Counted from the stretch's first letter, positions 25,368 to 33,804 are shown. The stretch: DNA of 64,000 bases from Xaviernesmea rhizosphaerae (GCF_001938945.1 NZ_MKIO01000040.1:176941-240940), one strand, 5' to 3'. Notes: generated by a model not told the origin, from the sequence alone. Numbers and translations are program-made.

Positions 25368-27605
25368 TCAGAATTCCTCCCAATTGTCTTCGGCCGGCTT
25401 GGCGCTTTGGGCCGGCGCGAAGGCCTTGGCCACGGTCTTCATCATCTGGCGGGCCGGCGAGACGACGGCGCGGCTCGATTCGGACGCCGGGGCGACGCGT
25501 GGCGCCTTGGCGCGGCCAAGCCTCAGGCCGAAGCCGGATGCGGGCCGCCCGGGCGCCGGGGCGGCGGAGGAGGACGAGGCGGAGCTCGTGCCCCGTCCGG
25601 CAGCGGGCGCGGGCGTGAAGCCGGCGCGCTCGGAGCGCGCGGTGGGGGACAGTGGCGGCGGGGATTGAGAGGCGCGCGGGGCGGTGGCGGGGCTCGCCGT
25701 GCGATCGGCGCTGTGCGGCGCCGGCGCAAAGCCCGTGCGGGCGCCAGCGCCCTCTTCGAGACGGAAGCTCGCGACCATGTCGGACACATGATCCGCCTCG
25801 CTTGCCAGCTTGTGCGTGGCCGCATTGATCTCCTCGACCATGGCGGCGTTGCGCTGGGTGACCTGATCCATCGCATTGATGGCGGTCGAAACCTCCTTCA
25901 GCCCGGTGGACTGCTCGCGCGCAGCCGTCGCGATCTCGCGGATATAACCGTCAACGGACTGAACGCGCGCGTCGATCGAGCTCAGCGCCCGGCCGGCCTC
26001 CTGGACAAGACGCACGCCGCTGGACACCTCGTTGCCGGAGCGGGCGATCAGGCCCTTGATATCCTTTGCTGCCTTGGCGGCGCGCTGGGCCAGCTCGCGC
26101 ACCTCCTGGGCGACCACCGCGAAGCCCTTGCCTGCCTCGCCGGCGCGCGCCGCTTCCACCCCGGCATTGAGCGCCAGAAGATTGGTCTGGAAGGCGATCT
26201 CGTCGATCACATTGGTGATCTGGCCGATCTCGGCGGAGGCCTGTTCGATGCGCTGCATGGCATCGACCGCATCGCGCACGATCACGCCGGACTGTTCCGT
26301 GCTGCGGGCGGCGTCGGTCATGACCACCGCAGCCTCCTGGGCGCGGTCGGTCGACAGACGCACGGCCGAGGCGATCTCCTCGATCGCCGAGGAGGTTTCT
26401 TCCAGCGCGGCAGCCTGCTGCTCGGTGCGGCGCGACAGATCGTCGGAGGCCTGGCGCAGGCCGGCCGCCCCGCCGTGAATGCCGTCGGTGGCGCTGCGCA
26501 GGTCCTGCATCGTGGTGCGCAGCTGCGACAGCGTCTCGTTCATATTGGTCTGCAATTCGGCGAAGGCGCCGCGGAAATTGCCGGTCATGTTCTGGCTCAG
26601 ATCGCCTTCCGCGAGGCGGGCGATGACATGGCGGGTTTCGCCAATGCCGGCCTCCACGCTTTCCACCAGCGCGTTGACGCTGGCGGCGAACTGGTCGAGC
26701 GCGGGATCACCGCTGCGCTCGGGCACGCGGCGGGTAAAATCACCGACGACAGCGGCCGAAACCAGGCTGGCCACATGGGTCTGCAATTCCTGGGCGCGGG
26801 CGCGCTGGCGGGCTTCTTCCCGCGCCTGCGCGGTCATGGACAGACCGTTGCGCTTGAAGACTTCGACGGCGCGGGCCATCTCGCCCACCTCGTCCGTCTG
26901 CTCGGCGAAGGGCACGGGCGTCTCCAGCTCGCCGCCGGCCAGACGCTTCATCGTGTCGGACAGCGTCAGGATCGGCCGGCTCAGCCGCCGCGCCATCATC
27001 AGGCCGATTGCCATGCTGACGATCAGGCCGAGGCCGGCGGCCAAGGCGATCAGCAGGGTGGCAAAAGACACGAGCTCATCGCCAGCCTTGCGGATGTTCT
27101 CCAGGCTCCGGCGATCCTGATCGACGATGCCGTCGATGGTCGCCTGAAAGGCCTTGCGATTGGCGCGGTTGGCATCATTGTTGCCCTGGACGCTGGCAGC
27201 CTCGGGTGAAACCTCGCGACCGAGCCGGATCGTCTCCTGACGCACCGTGCGGAATTCCGCCGCCTTGCCGAGCATGGCGTCGAAGGCAGGGCGTTCGGCA
27301 TCCGGCACCAGCCGGCGCCAGCCTTCGAGCAGAAGGTCGATATCGGCCAGCGCCTTTTCCATTCCGTCGGCAAACTTGGCGGCATCCTTCAGCGACTTGG
27401 CCGCATAAATGCCGCGCGATTCCATGACGACAGCCGTGACCAGACGGTTCATGCGTTCGCCATTATAGACGCGCTCCGTCAGGCTCACATATCGGTCGAA
27501 GTGGTTGTCATAAAGCCGAACGACCATCATGGCCGTGGCGGCCACCAGCAGGGTCACGATGCCCATGACGGCCAAGATAACGTTGATTTTACCCCTGATG
27601 CGCAT
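25368..27605 (-). CDS. Methyl-accepting chemotaxis protein with C-terminal NWEEF tether
   Basis: A 745-residue chemoreceptor. Helix 1 (about residues 8-30) and helix 2 (about 182-205) flank a helical periplasmic ligand domain of about 150 residues. HAMP follows, then a second HAMP-like stretch and the long antiparallel signalling coiled coil, with the conserved hairpin tip around IDEIAFQTNLLALNAGVEAA and RAGEAGKGFAVVAQEVRELA. A Pro/Ala/Ser-rich linker of about 110 residues then carries the last five residues NWEEF, the pentapeptide that tethers CheR and CheB for adaptation. The start at 27605 was chosen because the hydrophobic helix begins there and GAGGGG precedes it. The ligand is unknown and no che gene is adjacent. 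Confidence 0.93.
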   Translation of the reverse strand: MRIRGKINVILAVMGIVTLLVAATAMMVVRLYDNHFDRYVSLTERVYNGERMNRLVTAVVMESRGIYAAKSLKDAAKFADGMEKALADIDLLLEGWRRLVPDAERPAFDAMLGKAAEFRTVRQETIRLGREVSPEAASVQGNNDANRANRKAFQATIDGIVDQDRRSLENIRKAGDELVSFATLLIALAAGLGLIVSMAIGLMMARRLSRPILTLSDTMKRLAGGELETPVPFAEQTDEVGEMARAVEVFKRNGLSMTAQAREEARQRARAQELQTHVASLVSAAVVGDFTRRVPERSGDPALDQFAASVNALVESVEAGIGETRHVIARLAEGDLSQNMTGNFRGAFAELQTNMNETLSQLRTTMQDLRSATDGIHGGAAGLRQASDDLSRRTEQQAAALEETSSAIEEIASAVRLSTDRAQEAAVVMTDAARSTEQSGVIVRDAVDAMQRIEQASAEIGQITNVIDEIAFQTNLLALNAGVEAARAGEAGKGFAVVAQEVRELAQRAAKAAKDIKGLIARSGNEVSSGVRLVQEAGRALSSIDARVQSVDGYIREIATAAREQSTGLKEVSTAINAMDQVTQRNAAMVEEINAATHKLASEADHVSDMVASFRLEEGAGARTGFAPAPHSADRTASPATAPRASQSPPPLSPTARSERAGFTPAPAAGRGTSSASSSSAAPAPGRPASGFGLRLGRAKAPRVAPASESSRAVVSPARQMMKTVAKAFAPAQSAKPAEDNWEEF

Positions 27606-27997
27606 CGCCCCTCGCTTCGCCCGGGTCCCCGCCCAACGGCGCCCCTCAGATAAAGGCGGCCTCCCGACGGCCCGAAGCGACATGCTTCGCGCAAACAACC
27701 AAAGAAATCATGAAGAGCATGCCGGCAGGCAGACACCCGATCCGCGATCGCATGCGCAAAGCGCTAGCCGGCTCATGAGCGGCCGGCCGTTGCCAAACCC
27801 GGGTCCAGCCCCCGTCGTGCCCCTGCCGCACCCTTGCCGAGCCCTTGCGCAGATTGACTTTCGCCGCAATTTCCACTTATAAGCCGCGCGTCCGGCCCCG
27901 CTCTTGCCCATGAGGCAGATTTTGCGGGGTCTTTCACCACGCTCAATTGCCGGCAACGGCAAATCAAGAAGGGCCGCACACCGCGGTATTAAAATAA
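27606..27997. other. Divergent region between the chemoreceptor gene and rpmH
   Basis: About 390 bases containing the rpmH promoter (listed separately) and, on the other side, the chemoreceptor's upstream region. Weak open frames overlap it but no other gene is credible. Confidence 0.6.
27854..27883 (+). promoter_or_regulatory. Sigma-70-type promoter of rpmH-rnpA-yidC
   Basis: TTGACT at 27854-27859 and TATAAG at 27878-27883, spaced by 18 bases (17 if TTATAA is used). It lies about 115 bases before rpmH, leaving a sizeable leader. Confidence 0.75.
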
Positions 27998-28135
27998 ATG
28001 ACGAAGCGTACCTATCAACCGTCCAAGCTGGTTCGCAAGCGCCGGCACGGTTTCCGCGCCCGCATCGCCACCAAGGGTGGCCGCAAGGTTCTGTCTGCCC
28101 GCCGCGCACGCGGCCGCAAGCAGCTGTCCGCTTAA
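27998..28135 (+). CDS. rpmH: 50S ribosomal protein L34
   Basis: A 45-residue, highly basic ribosomal protein that begins MTKRTYQPSKLVRKRRHGF and ends with RRARGRKQLSA, matching L34 across its whole length. It is a component of the large ribosomal subunit. It is the first gene of the rpmH-rnpA-yidC group, 120 bases before rnpA, as in most bacteria. The leader before the ATG is AT-rich (TTAAAATAA) and has no strong Shine-Dalgarno sequence. Confidence 0.98.
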   Translation: MTKRTYQPSKLVRKRRHGFRARIATKGGRKVLSARRARGRKQLSA

Positions 28136-28255
28136 GAATCCCGTCACGATGCCCGCATCCGCCGTGAAACGACACAGCCGCGGGCCTCGGGGAGCTTTGC
28201 TCGGAGCGCAAGGATCAGCCGCATCGCGGCGGATCGAACGAGGAGCTATCGGGCG

Positions 28256-28645
28256 ATGACCTCGATCCCTCCCAAGAAGACTGCCGGGCGGCTGAAAAGC
28301 CGGCCGGAGTTTCTCGCCGTCCGCGAGGGCGAGAGGCGCAAGGGCCCGTTCTTCCTTCTGGAGGTGCTGGACCGCAAGGCGCCGGAGACCGGTCCGCGTG
28401 TCGGCTTTACCGTGACGAAGAAGCACGGCAACGCGGTGGAACGAAACCGCATGCGGCGACGCCTGCGCGAGGCCGTCCGGCTTTCGGCCGATGACGCCAT
28501 GAAACCCGGACATGACTATGTGATTGTCGCCCGGCGCGACGTGCTGAGCGTGCCCTTCGACAGGCTGAAGCGGGCCCTCGTCGAACGAATCGACGGCAAG
28601 ACCCGACAAACGCGGCCCGAAAAAGCCGGCTCCAGGAAAGATTAA
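28256..28645 (+). CDS. rnpA: Ribonuclease P protein component
   Basis: A 129-residue basic protein that assists the RNase P RNA in maturing tRNA 5' ends. The signature RNR motif lies in AVERNRMRRRLREAVR, with VGFTVTKKHGNAV before it and VIVARRDVLSVPF after it. AGGAG at 28241-28245 precedes the ATG. Its stop overlaps the yidC start by one base (TAATG), so the two are translationally coupled. No yidD lies between them, unlike in enterobacteria. A basic C-terminal tail (QTRPEKAGSRKD) ends the protein. Confidence 0.96.
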   Translation: MTSIPPKKTAGRLKSRPEFLAVREGERRKGPFFLLEVLDRKAPETGPRVGFTVTKKHGNAVERNRMRRRLREAVRLSADDAMKPGHDYVIVARRDVLSVPFDRLKRALVERIDGKTRQTRPEKAGSRKD

Positions 28646-30453
28646 TGGAAAACAACCGCAATTACTTCGTGGCGATTGCCCTGTCCGTCTTGATCCTGAT
28701 CGCCTGGCAGTTCCTCTACATCAATCCGAAGATGGAGCGCGAACGCGCCGCCGAACAGGTGCGCCAGGCGCAGATCGCCGAGCAGCAGGCGGCCAATCCC
28801 GCCGCCGGCCAGGCTGGCCAGCCCGCACCCGGCCAGACCGCAAACGGCGCGGCGCCCGCCGGCAGCCCGCTGGCCACAGACCTTTCGCGCGACCAGGTTC
28901 TCGCCCGCACCCAGCGCGTGGCGATCGACACCGAAGCGCTCGCCGGCTCGATCAACCTCACCGGCGCCCGTCTCGACGACCTGAAGCTCAAGGAATATCA
29001 CGAGACCGTCGACAAGAAGAGCCCGATCATCACGCTCTTCAGCCCGGGCGAAACCGCCGACGGCTACTTCACCGAGCTCGGCTATGTCGGCACCGCCGAG
29101 ACCGGCGCCGTTCCCGGCCCGCAGACGGTATGGACCGCTCCCGAGGGCGCCAAGCTCACCAGTCAGACGCCTGTGACGCTGACCTATACCAACGACAAGG
29201 GCCTGACCTTCGCCCGCACGATCTCGATCGACGAGCACTTCATGTTCCAGGTGGTCGACAAGATCACCAATGCCTCCGGCGCGCCCGTCTCGCTGCAGCC
29301 CTATGGCCGCGTGACGCGCAACACCAAGCCGGCGACGCCGAGCGTCTACGTTCTGCATGAAGGCTTCATCGGCTATCTCGGCGATCATGGCCTGCAGGAA
29401 ATCAAATACACCAAGGTCGAGGACGACGTTGCCGTCAAGCCGGGCAAGGCGACCGGCGGCTGGACCGGCATCACCGACAAGTACTGGGCCGCAACCATCG
29501 TTCCGCAGCAGAACCTCGCTTATGAGGCCAGCTACAACCACTTCACGCAGGGCCGCCCGAGCTATCAGGCGGACTATCGCCAGGATGCGCTCACCGTCGG
29601 CGCCGGCCAGACGCAGGAGCTGAAGACGCTGGTCTTCGCCGGCGCCAAGCAGGTGCCGCTGATCGACGGCTATGAGGCCAGCTACCAGATTCCGAAGTTC
29701 GACCTGCTGATCGACTGGGGATGGTTCTACTTCATCACCAAGCCGATGTTTAAGCTGATGGACTTCTTCTTCCGCTTCTTCGGCAATTTCGGCGTGGCCA
29801 TCCTGATGACCACAATCGTCGTCAAGCTTCTCTTCTTCCCGCTCGCCAGCAAGCAATATGCGTCCATGGCGAACATGAAGAAGGTTCAGCCGAAGATGGA
29901 GGAACTGAAGAAGCAGTATGGCGAAGACCGCATGGGCCTGCAGCAGGCGATGATGCAGCTCTACAAGGACGAGAAGATCAATCCGGTGGCTGGCTGCTGG
30001 CCGATCCTGTTGCAGATCCCGGTGTTCTTCGCGCTCTACAAGGTCATCTACGTGACCATCGAAATGCGCCATGCGCCGTTCTTCGGCTGGATCCAGGATC
30101 TGTCGGCCCCCGATCCGACCTCGCTGTTCAACCTGTTCGGCCTGCTGCCCTATGACGTGCCGCATGCGCTGATGATCGGCGTCTGGCCGATCGTGATGGG
30201 CATCACCATGTTCCTGCAGATGCGCATGAACCCGACGCCGCCGGACCCGACCCAGGCGATGATCTTCACCTGGATGCCGCTGGTCTTCACCTTCATGCTG
30301 GCGAGCTTCCCCTCGGGCCTCGTCATCTACTGGGCCTGGAACAACACGCTCTCGGTGATCCAGCAGGCGATCATCATGCGCCGCCACGGGGTCAAGGTGG
30401 AGCTGTTCGACAACATCAAGGGCCTCTTCAAGAAGCCAAAGCCGGCGGAATAG
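28645..30453 (+). CDS. yidC: Membrane protein insertase YidC
   Basis: A 602-residue inner-membrane insertase that works with or without SecYEG. An N-terminal helix (FVAIALSVLILIAWQFL) is followed by a Gln/Ala/Pro-rich linker and the large periplasmic beta domain of the Gram-negative type (about residues 80-350). The conserved C-terminal insertase region begins near GVAILMTTIVVKLLFFPLAS. The cytoplasmic coiled hairpin MANMKKVQPKMEELKKQYG and the groove helix PVAGCWPILLQIPVFFALYK are intact. It is translationally coupled to rnpA and followed by two tandem terminators, so engB probably has its own promoter or reads through. Confidence 0.97.
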   Translation: MENNRNYFVAIALSVLILIAWQFLYINPKMERERAAEQVRQAQIAEQQAANPAAGQAGQPAPGQTANGAAPAGSPLATDLSRDQVLARTQRVAIDTEALAGSINLTGARLDDLKLKEYHETVDKKSPIITLFSPGETADGYFTELGYVGTAETGAVPGPQTVWTAPEGAKLTSQTPVTLTYTNDKGLTFARTISIDEHFMFQVVDKITNASGAPVSLQPYGRVTRNTKPATPSVYVLHEGFIGYLGDHGLQEIKYTKVEDDVAVKPGKATGGWTGITDKYWAATIVPQQNLAYEASYNHFTQGRPSYQADYRQDALTVGAGQTQELKTLVFAGAKQVPLIDGYEASYQIPKFDLLIDWGWFYFITKPMFKLMDFFFRFFGNFGVAILMTTIVVKLLFFPLASKQYASMANMKKVQPKMEELKKQYGEDRMGLQQAMMQLYKDEKINPVAGCWPILLQIPVFFALYKVIYVTIEMRHAPFFGWIQDLSAPDPTSLFNLFGLLPYDVPHALMIGVWPIVMGITMFLQMRMNPTPPDPTQAMIFTWMPLVFTFMLASFPSGLVIYWAWNNTLSVIQQAIIMRRHGVKVELFDNIKGLFKKPKPAE

Positions 30454-30464
30454 GCCGGGTTTTC

Positions 30465-30511
30465 CCGGAGCATCGGACCGACAATCATCAGCGGTCCGAT
30501 GCTCCGGATTT
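30465..30511 (+). terminator. Strong hairpin terminator after yidC, built from the dispersed repeat
   Basis: A 16-bp perfect stem (CCGGAGCATCGGACCG at 30465-30480 pairs with 30492-30507) with an 11-base loop, then ATTTT. The stem is the GCATCGGACC end block of the dispersed repeat in both orientations. Confidence 0.85.
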
Positions 30512-30518
30512 TCGTTTC

Positions 30519-30568
30519 TGCATCGTATTTTTCCGGAAACCGGTTCCCACTTTTCGGTCCGATGCTCT
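30519..30568. repeat. Dispersed palindromic repeat, copy 2
   Basis: Runs from GCATCGTATTTTTCCGG to CTTTTCGGTCCGATGCTCT. It carries the core AACCGGTTCCCACTTTTCGG shared with the 42.1 and 54.2 kb copies. The hairpin just upstream uses the same end block. Confidence 0.85.
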
Positions 30569-30572
30569 CAAG

Positions 30573-30598
30573 ACCCCGGGCCTCGCGCCCGGGGTTTT
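30573..30598 (+). terminator. Second intrinsic terminator after yidC
   Basis: A perfect 9-bp stem, ACCCCGGGC with GCCCGGGGT, around a 5-base loop and followed by TTTT. Confidence 0.8.
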
Positions 30599-30678
30599 CG
30601 TTTGGCGAAGACATTGCCCGGGTGCTGGACGCAGCCCGGGCGATGCCGCACTGTGAAGACCCGCAAGGAAGACGAGAC

Positions 30679-31335
30679 ATGACCGAGACCGATCGCCCCA
30701 CCGACGACAAGCCGCTCTTCGGCAATCCCTGGATCTTCATCCGCGGTGTTCCTTCAATGCAGTTCCTGCCGCCGGAGGGCCCGGCCGAAGTCGCCTTTGC
30801 CGGCCGGTCCAATGTCGGCAAGTCCTCGCTGATCAATGCGCTCACCGGCCAGCGCGGGCTGGCGCGCACCTCCAACACGCCGGGGCGCACGCAGGAACTC
30901 AACTATTTCGTCCCGGACGGCTTTTCCGGCGAGGGCGCGGACCTGCCGCCCATGGCGCTGGTGGACATGCCCGGCTATGGCTATGCCCAGGCACCCAAGG
31001 CCCAGGTCGATGCCTGGACCAAGCTGGTCTTCGACTATCTGCGCGGCCGCGCGACCCTGAAGCGCGTCTATGTGCTGATCGACAGCCGCCACGGGCTGAA
31101 GAAGAATGACGAGGAGGTTCTGGCCCTTCTCGACAAGGCGGCCGTTTCCTATCAGGTCGTGCTGACCAAGACGGACAAGATCAAGGCGGGCGCCGTGCCA
31201 CATCTAATGGCCGACACCCAGGCCCGCATCCTCAAGCGCCCGGCCGCCTTCCCCGAGGTGATCGCCACCTCCTCGGAAAAGAACGAGGGGCTGGATGCGC
31301 TCAGGGACGCCATCCTGACCGCGATTGCCCGCTGA
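30679..31335 (+). CDS. engB: Ribosome biogenesis GTP-binding protein EngB/YihA
   Basis: A 218-residue small GTPase needed for 50S subunit assembly. The G motifs are all present: G1 GRSNVGKSS, G2 around SNTPGRTQELNYF, G3 DMPGYGYAQA, G4 TKTDKIKAG and G5 region ATSSEKNEG. The start at 30679 matches the usual N-terminus (IFIRGVPSMQFLP following a short polar segment) and is preceded by AAGGAAG. A longer open frame upstream only translates the dispersed repeat. Its position after yidC is conserved in rhizobia. Confidence 0.96.
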   Translation: MTETDRPTDDKPLFGNPWIFIRGVPSMQFLPPEGPAEVAFAGRSNVGKSSLINALTGQRGLARTSNTPGRTQELNYFVPDGFSGEGADLPPMALVDMPGYGYAQAPKAQVDAWTKLVFDYLRGRATLKRVYVLIDSRHGLKKNDEEVLALLDKAAVSYQVVLTKTDKIKAGAVPHLMADTQARILKRPAAFPEVIATSSEKNEGLDALRDAILTAIAR

Positions 31336-31514
31336 ATCATCGGGCAGCCACTCCGGCGCGGTCTTATGCGCGAATGCGACACGGGCCGCGCTGCGCGGGG
31401 CCGTGAGAACGCGATCCTCTGTCACGCTCGCCTTATGAACACATGGCACTAATTCCTGCGTCGCACGACTTTTCCCGGAAAGCCGGCAGTCTCGATTCAT
31501 AAAGGAACAAGGCC

Positions 31515-32048
31515 ATGTCCGATCTCATCGTCGTCGGTTTCGACACCAAGGAAGAAGCCGACAATGTGCTTCTGAAGCTCAACAGCCTCAGCAAGGAATA
31601 TCTGGTCGATCTGGAAGATGCCGTCGTCGTCGTGCGCGACGAAAGCGGCAAGGTGCATCTCAAGCAGAGCATGAACCTGACCGCGATCGGCGCCACGTCG
31701 GGCCTGCTCTCCGGCTCGCTCTGGGGCGGCCTGGTCGGCCTGCTCTTCCTCAATCCACTGGCCGGCTTCGCCATTGGCGGCGCGATCGGCGCCGGGGCCG
31801 GCGCGCTCTCCGGCTCGATGGCCGATTACGGCATTGACGATGACTTCATCAAATCGCTCGGCGAGACCATTCCCAATGGCTCGTCCGCCCTATTCATCCT
31901 GGTGCGCAAGGTGCAGCCGGAAAAGGTGATGGCGGAACTGACCGGCTTCCGCGGCCGGGTGCTGAAGACCTCGCTCTCGCCCGACCAGGAGGCCAAGCTT
32001 CAGGCCGCCCTGTCCGGCACGTCGCTGCCGACGCCCGCCGGCGTCTGA
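31515..32048 (+). CDS. DUF1269 domain-containing membrane-associated protein
   Basis: A 177-residue protein opening with the DUF1269 core DLIVVGFDTKEEADNVLLKL and followed by a glycine-rich hydrophobic region of about 60 residues (SGLLSGSLWGGLVGLLF and AIGGAIGAGAGALSGSM) that can cross the membrane twice. The end segment LFILVRKVQPEKVMAEL is also typical. The function is unknown for the family; members are often stress-induced. It starts about 180 bases after engB and is convergent with msrB. Confidence 0.82.
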   Translation: MSDLIVVGFDTKEEADNVLLKLNSLSKEYLVDLEDAVVVVRDESGKVHLKQSMNLTAIGATSGLLSGSLWGGLVGLLFLNPLAGFAIGGAIGAGAGALSGSMADYGIDDDFIKSLGETIPNGSSALFILVRKVQPEKVMAELTGFRGRVLKTSLSPDQEAKLQAALSGTSLPTPAGV

Positions 32049-32135
32049 CGGCCTCGGGCTTTCGCGTTTCCGACCCCGCGTTTCCGGCGCCAAGGCCGGA
32101 AACGCCCTGCGATGCCCCGCCGTATGCGGCGGACC

Positions 32136-32627
32136 TTACGGCTCGGCCGGCATCTCTCCGGGCACGAAAGCCAGCGCCAGACCATTGATGCAATGGCGCT
32201 TGCCCGTCGGCTTCGGGCCGTCGTCGAAGACATGGCCGAGATGGCCGCCGCAACGCCGGCAATGCACTTCCGTGCGCTCCATTCCCGCCGAAGAATCCTT
32301 GCGCAGGCCCACGGCCTGCGGCAGCGCCTTGGTGAAGCTCGGCCAGCCCGTGCCGCTGTCGAATTTCGCCTGCGAGCTATAGAGCTGCTGGTCGCAGCCG
32401 GCACAATGGAAAATGCCCTCGCGCTTCTCATTGTTGAGCGCGGAGGAAAAGGGACGTTCGGTCTCTGCCTGGCGCAGGATGCGGTATTGATCGGGCGTGA
32501 GCTTGGCGCGCCATTCCGCATCCGTGCGGGTGATCTCGAACTCCTCGGCCCGCAGGCGGCCCGCGCCAACCGAGGCCAGAAGGCCGAAGGCGGCGCCGGA
32601 CAGGAGGAGATGGCGTCTGTCGATCAT
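32136..32627 (-). CDS. msrB: Peptide-methionine (R)-S-oxide reductase, exported form
   Basis: A 163-residue MsrB that repairs the R form of methionine sulfoxide in proteins. Zinc ligands are C75/C78 (FHCAGCD) and C123/C126 (VHCRRCGGHLGHVF); the catalytic Cys146 lies in KRHCINGLALAF. The first 27 residues form a signal sequence with a twin-arginine start (DRRHLLLSG) and an alanine-rich cut region, so it should act in the periplasm. AGGAG lies five bases before the ATG at 32627; an upstream frame without homology was rejected. It follows the fasciclin, anti-sigma and ECF sigma genes on the same strand, suggesting shared envelope-stress control. Confidence 0.93.
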   Translation of the reverse strand: MIDRRHLLLSGAAFGLLASVGAGRLRAEEFEITRTDAEWRAKLTPDQYRILRQAETERPFSSALNNEKREGIFHCAGCDQQLYSSQAKFDSGTGWPSFTKALPQAVGLRKDSSAGMERTEVHCRRCGGHLGHVFDDGPKPTGKRHCINGLALAFVPGEMPAEP

Positions 32628-32752
32628 GAAGGCTCCTGACGGATCATAGGACCCGCAAGGCGGGCGTTTGCTGGCAATCCCTGCATAATTAGCGCAGTTT
32701 GCCGCCCGGCAAGCCTCGAACCGGGCCCGAAAACCTCTGCTCTCTTCTCGCG

Positions 32753-32786
32753 CGTCAGGCCGCCGGGCTGAGCCGGCGGCCTGACG
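32753..32786 (-). terminator. Hairpin between fasciclin and msrB genes
   Basis: A 14-bp perfect stem (CGTCAGGCCGCCGG with its complement at 32773-32786) and a 6-base loop, downstream of the fasciclin gene. There is no T-run, so termination is plausible but not certain. Confidence 0.5.
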
Positions 32787-32842
32787 TAGCAAGGTTGGCA
32801 GCGCGCGCCGGAAAAGGCAGCGCGCGGGAGGCCGGGGCGGGT

Positions 32843-33406
32843 TTACGACTTCGGCAGCAGCACCTTGTCGATCACATGGATCACGCCGTTCGACTGCTTG
32901 ACGTCGGCGATGGTGACATGGGCGACCGTGCCGTTCTCGTCAGTGAGCGTGATCGACTTGCCGTCCTTCTTCGCCTGGAGCACGCAGCCGCCCACCGTCT
33001 TGACCGGGTGGGTGCCGCCGTCATCGGCGATCATCTTGTTGATGGTCTTCGACATGGCATCGGCCGCCACGACATGGCAGGTCAGGATCTTGGTGAGCTT
33101 GGCCTTGTTTTCCGGCTTCAGCAGCGTTTCGACCGTGCCGGCCGGCAGGGCGTCGAAGGCTTCGTTGGTGGGTGCGAAGACGGTATAGGGGCCCTTGCCT
33201 TCGAGCGTGCTGACCAGGCCGGCGGCCTTGACGGCGGCAACCAGCGTGGTGTGGTCCTTCGAATTCACGGCATTTTCGACGATGTTCTTATTGGCATACA
33301 TCGGCGCACCGCCGACCATCGGGTTCTTGGCCTGGACGGCAACCGGCGCTGCGAGTGCGGCAATCAGGCCAGCCACGAGGGTGGTGCGCTTGATGGAGGT
33401 GAACAT
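32843..33406 (-). CDS. Fasciclin (FAS1) domain secreted protein
   Basis: A 187-residue exported protein with one FAS1 domain. The signal peptide TLVAGLIAALAAPVAVQA ends before KNPMVGG. The two conserved FAS1 boxes are present: YTVFAPTNEAFDALPAGTV (H1) and GVIHVIDKVLLP (H2) at the end. FAS1 proteins mediate adhesion; in mycobacteria the homologues MPT70/MPT83 are SigK targets. Here an ECF sigma/RskA pair lies upstream on the same strand and a candidate ECF promoter sits about 85-115 bases before this start. The ATG at 33406 is the one directly preceding the signal peptide. Confidence 0.92.
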   Translation of the reverse strand: MFTSIKRTTLVAGLIAALAAPVAVQAKNPMVGGAPMYANKNIVENAVNSKDHTTLVAAVKAAGLVSTLEGKGPYTVFAPTNEAFDALPAGTVETLLKPENKAKLTKILTCHVVAADAMSKTINKMIADDGGTHPVKTVGGCVLQAKKDGKSITLTDENGTVAHVTIADVKQSNGVIHVIDKVLLPKS

Positions 33407-33490
33407 GGATCTCTTCCCTTCCTTGAGGTCCGCTGCGGACATGGCCGGCAGCGGCGCGTCGTTGTCCTCCCCGTCGATGGGGACAGAACG

Positions 33491-33519
33491 AACTACGGAA
33501 GGCGGAAAAAGAAGTTTCA
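33491..33519 (-). promoter_or_regulatory. Candidate ECF-sigma promoter of the fasciclin gene
   Basis: On the minus strand TGAAAC (33519-33514) is followed after 16 bases by CGTAGT (33497-33492). An AAC-type -35 with CGT-type -10 is typical of ECF promoters. No matching copy was found by eye before the sigma gene. Confidence 0.4.
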
Positions 33520-33638
33520 GCGCCCGTGCGGGCGGCTCGGATTTTTTTCCATGCCGCGCCTGTCACCTTTGGAGCGCAGGGCATCGGACTGGAATTCCTC
33601 CCACAGGACACGACACCATGGTTTGCGCGCCGTGTTGG

Positions 33639-33703
33639 CCCCTCATCTGCCTACCGGCATCTTCTCCCCGGCGGGGAGAAGATGCCGGTAGGCAGATGAG
33701 GGG
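33639..33703. repeat. 65-bp near-perfect palindrome (rhizobial intergenic repeat type)
   Basis: Two 32-base arms, exactly complementary, around a single G at 33671. The arm begins CCCCTCATCTGCCTACCGGC and ends CATCTTCTCCCCG. The CCCTCAT...TTCTCCCC blocks resemble a repeat common between rhizobial genes, but here both arms are complete. Confidence 0.9.
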
Positions 33704-33749
33704 GCCGGACGAGCTCACAGATCATTCTGTCCTGTACTGTGTTCCTGCT

Positions 33750-33804
33750 CAGTCTGATGCTCTGGACTTTTGTTTTCGCAACGGAATTTTGCGAAAGTCG
33801 GAGC
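33750..33804. repeat. Dispersed palindromic repeat, copy 3 (degenerate, reverse orientation)
   Basis: CAGTCTGATGCTC, then TTTTGTTTTCGCAACGGA and TTGCGAAAGTCGGAGC, following the order of the reverse complement of copy 1. It ends two bases before the stop codon of the anti-sigma gene. Confidence 0.7.

Noticed and set aside
30499..30678. Upstream extension of engB
   Set aside because: It translates the dispersed repeat and terminator; the family match begins after 30679.
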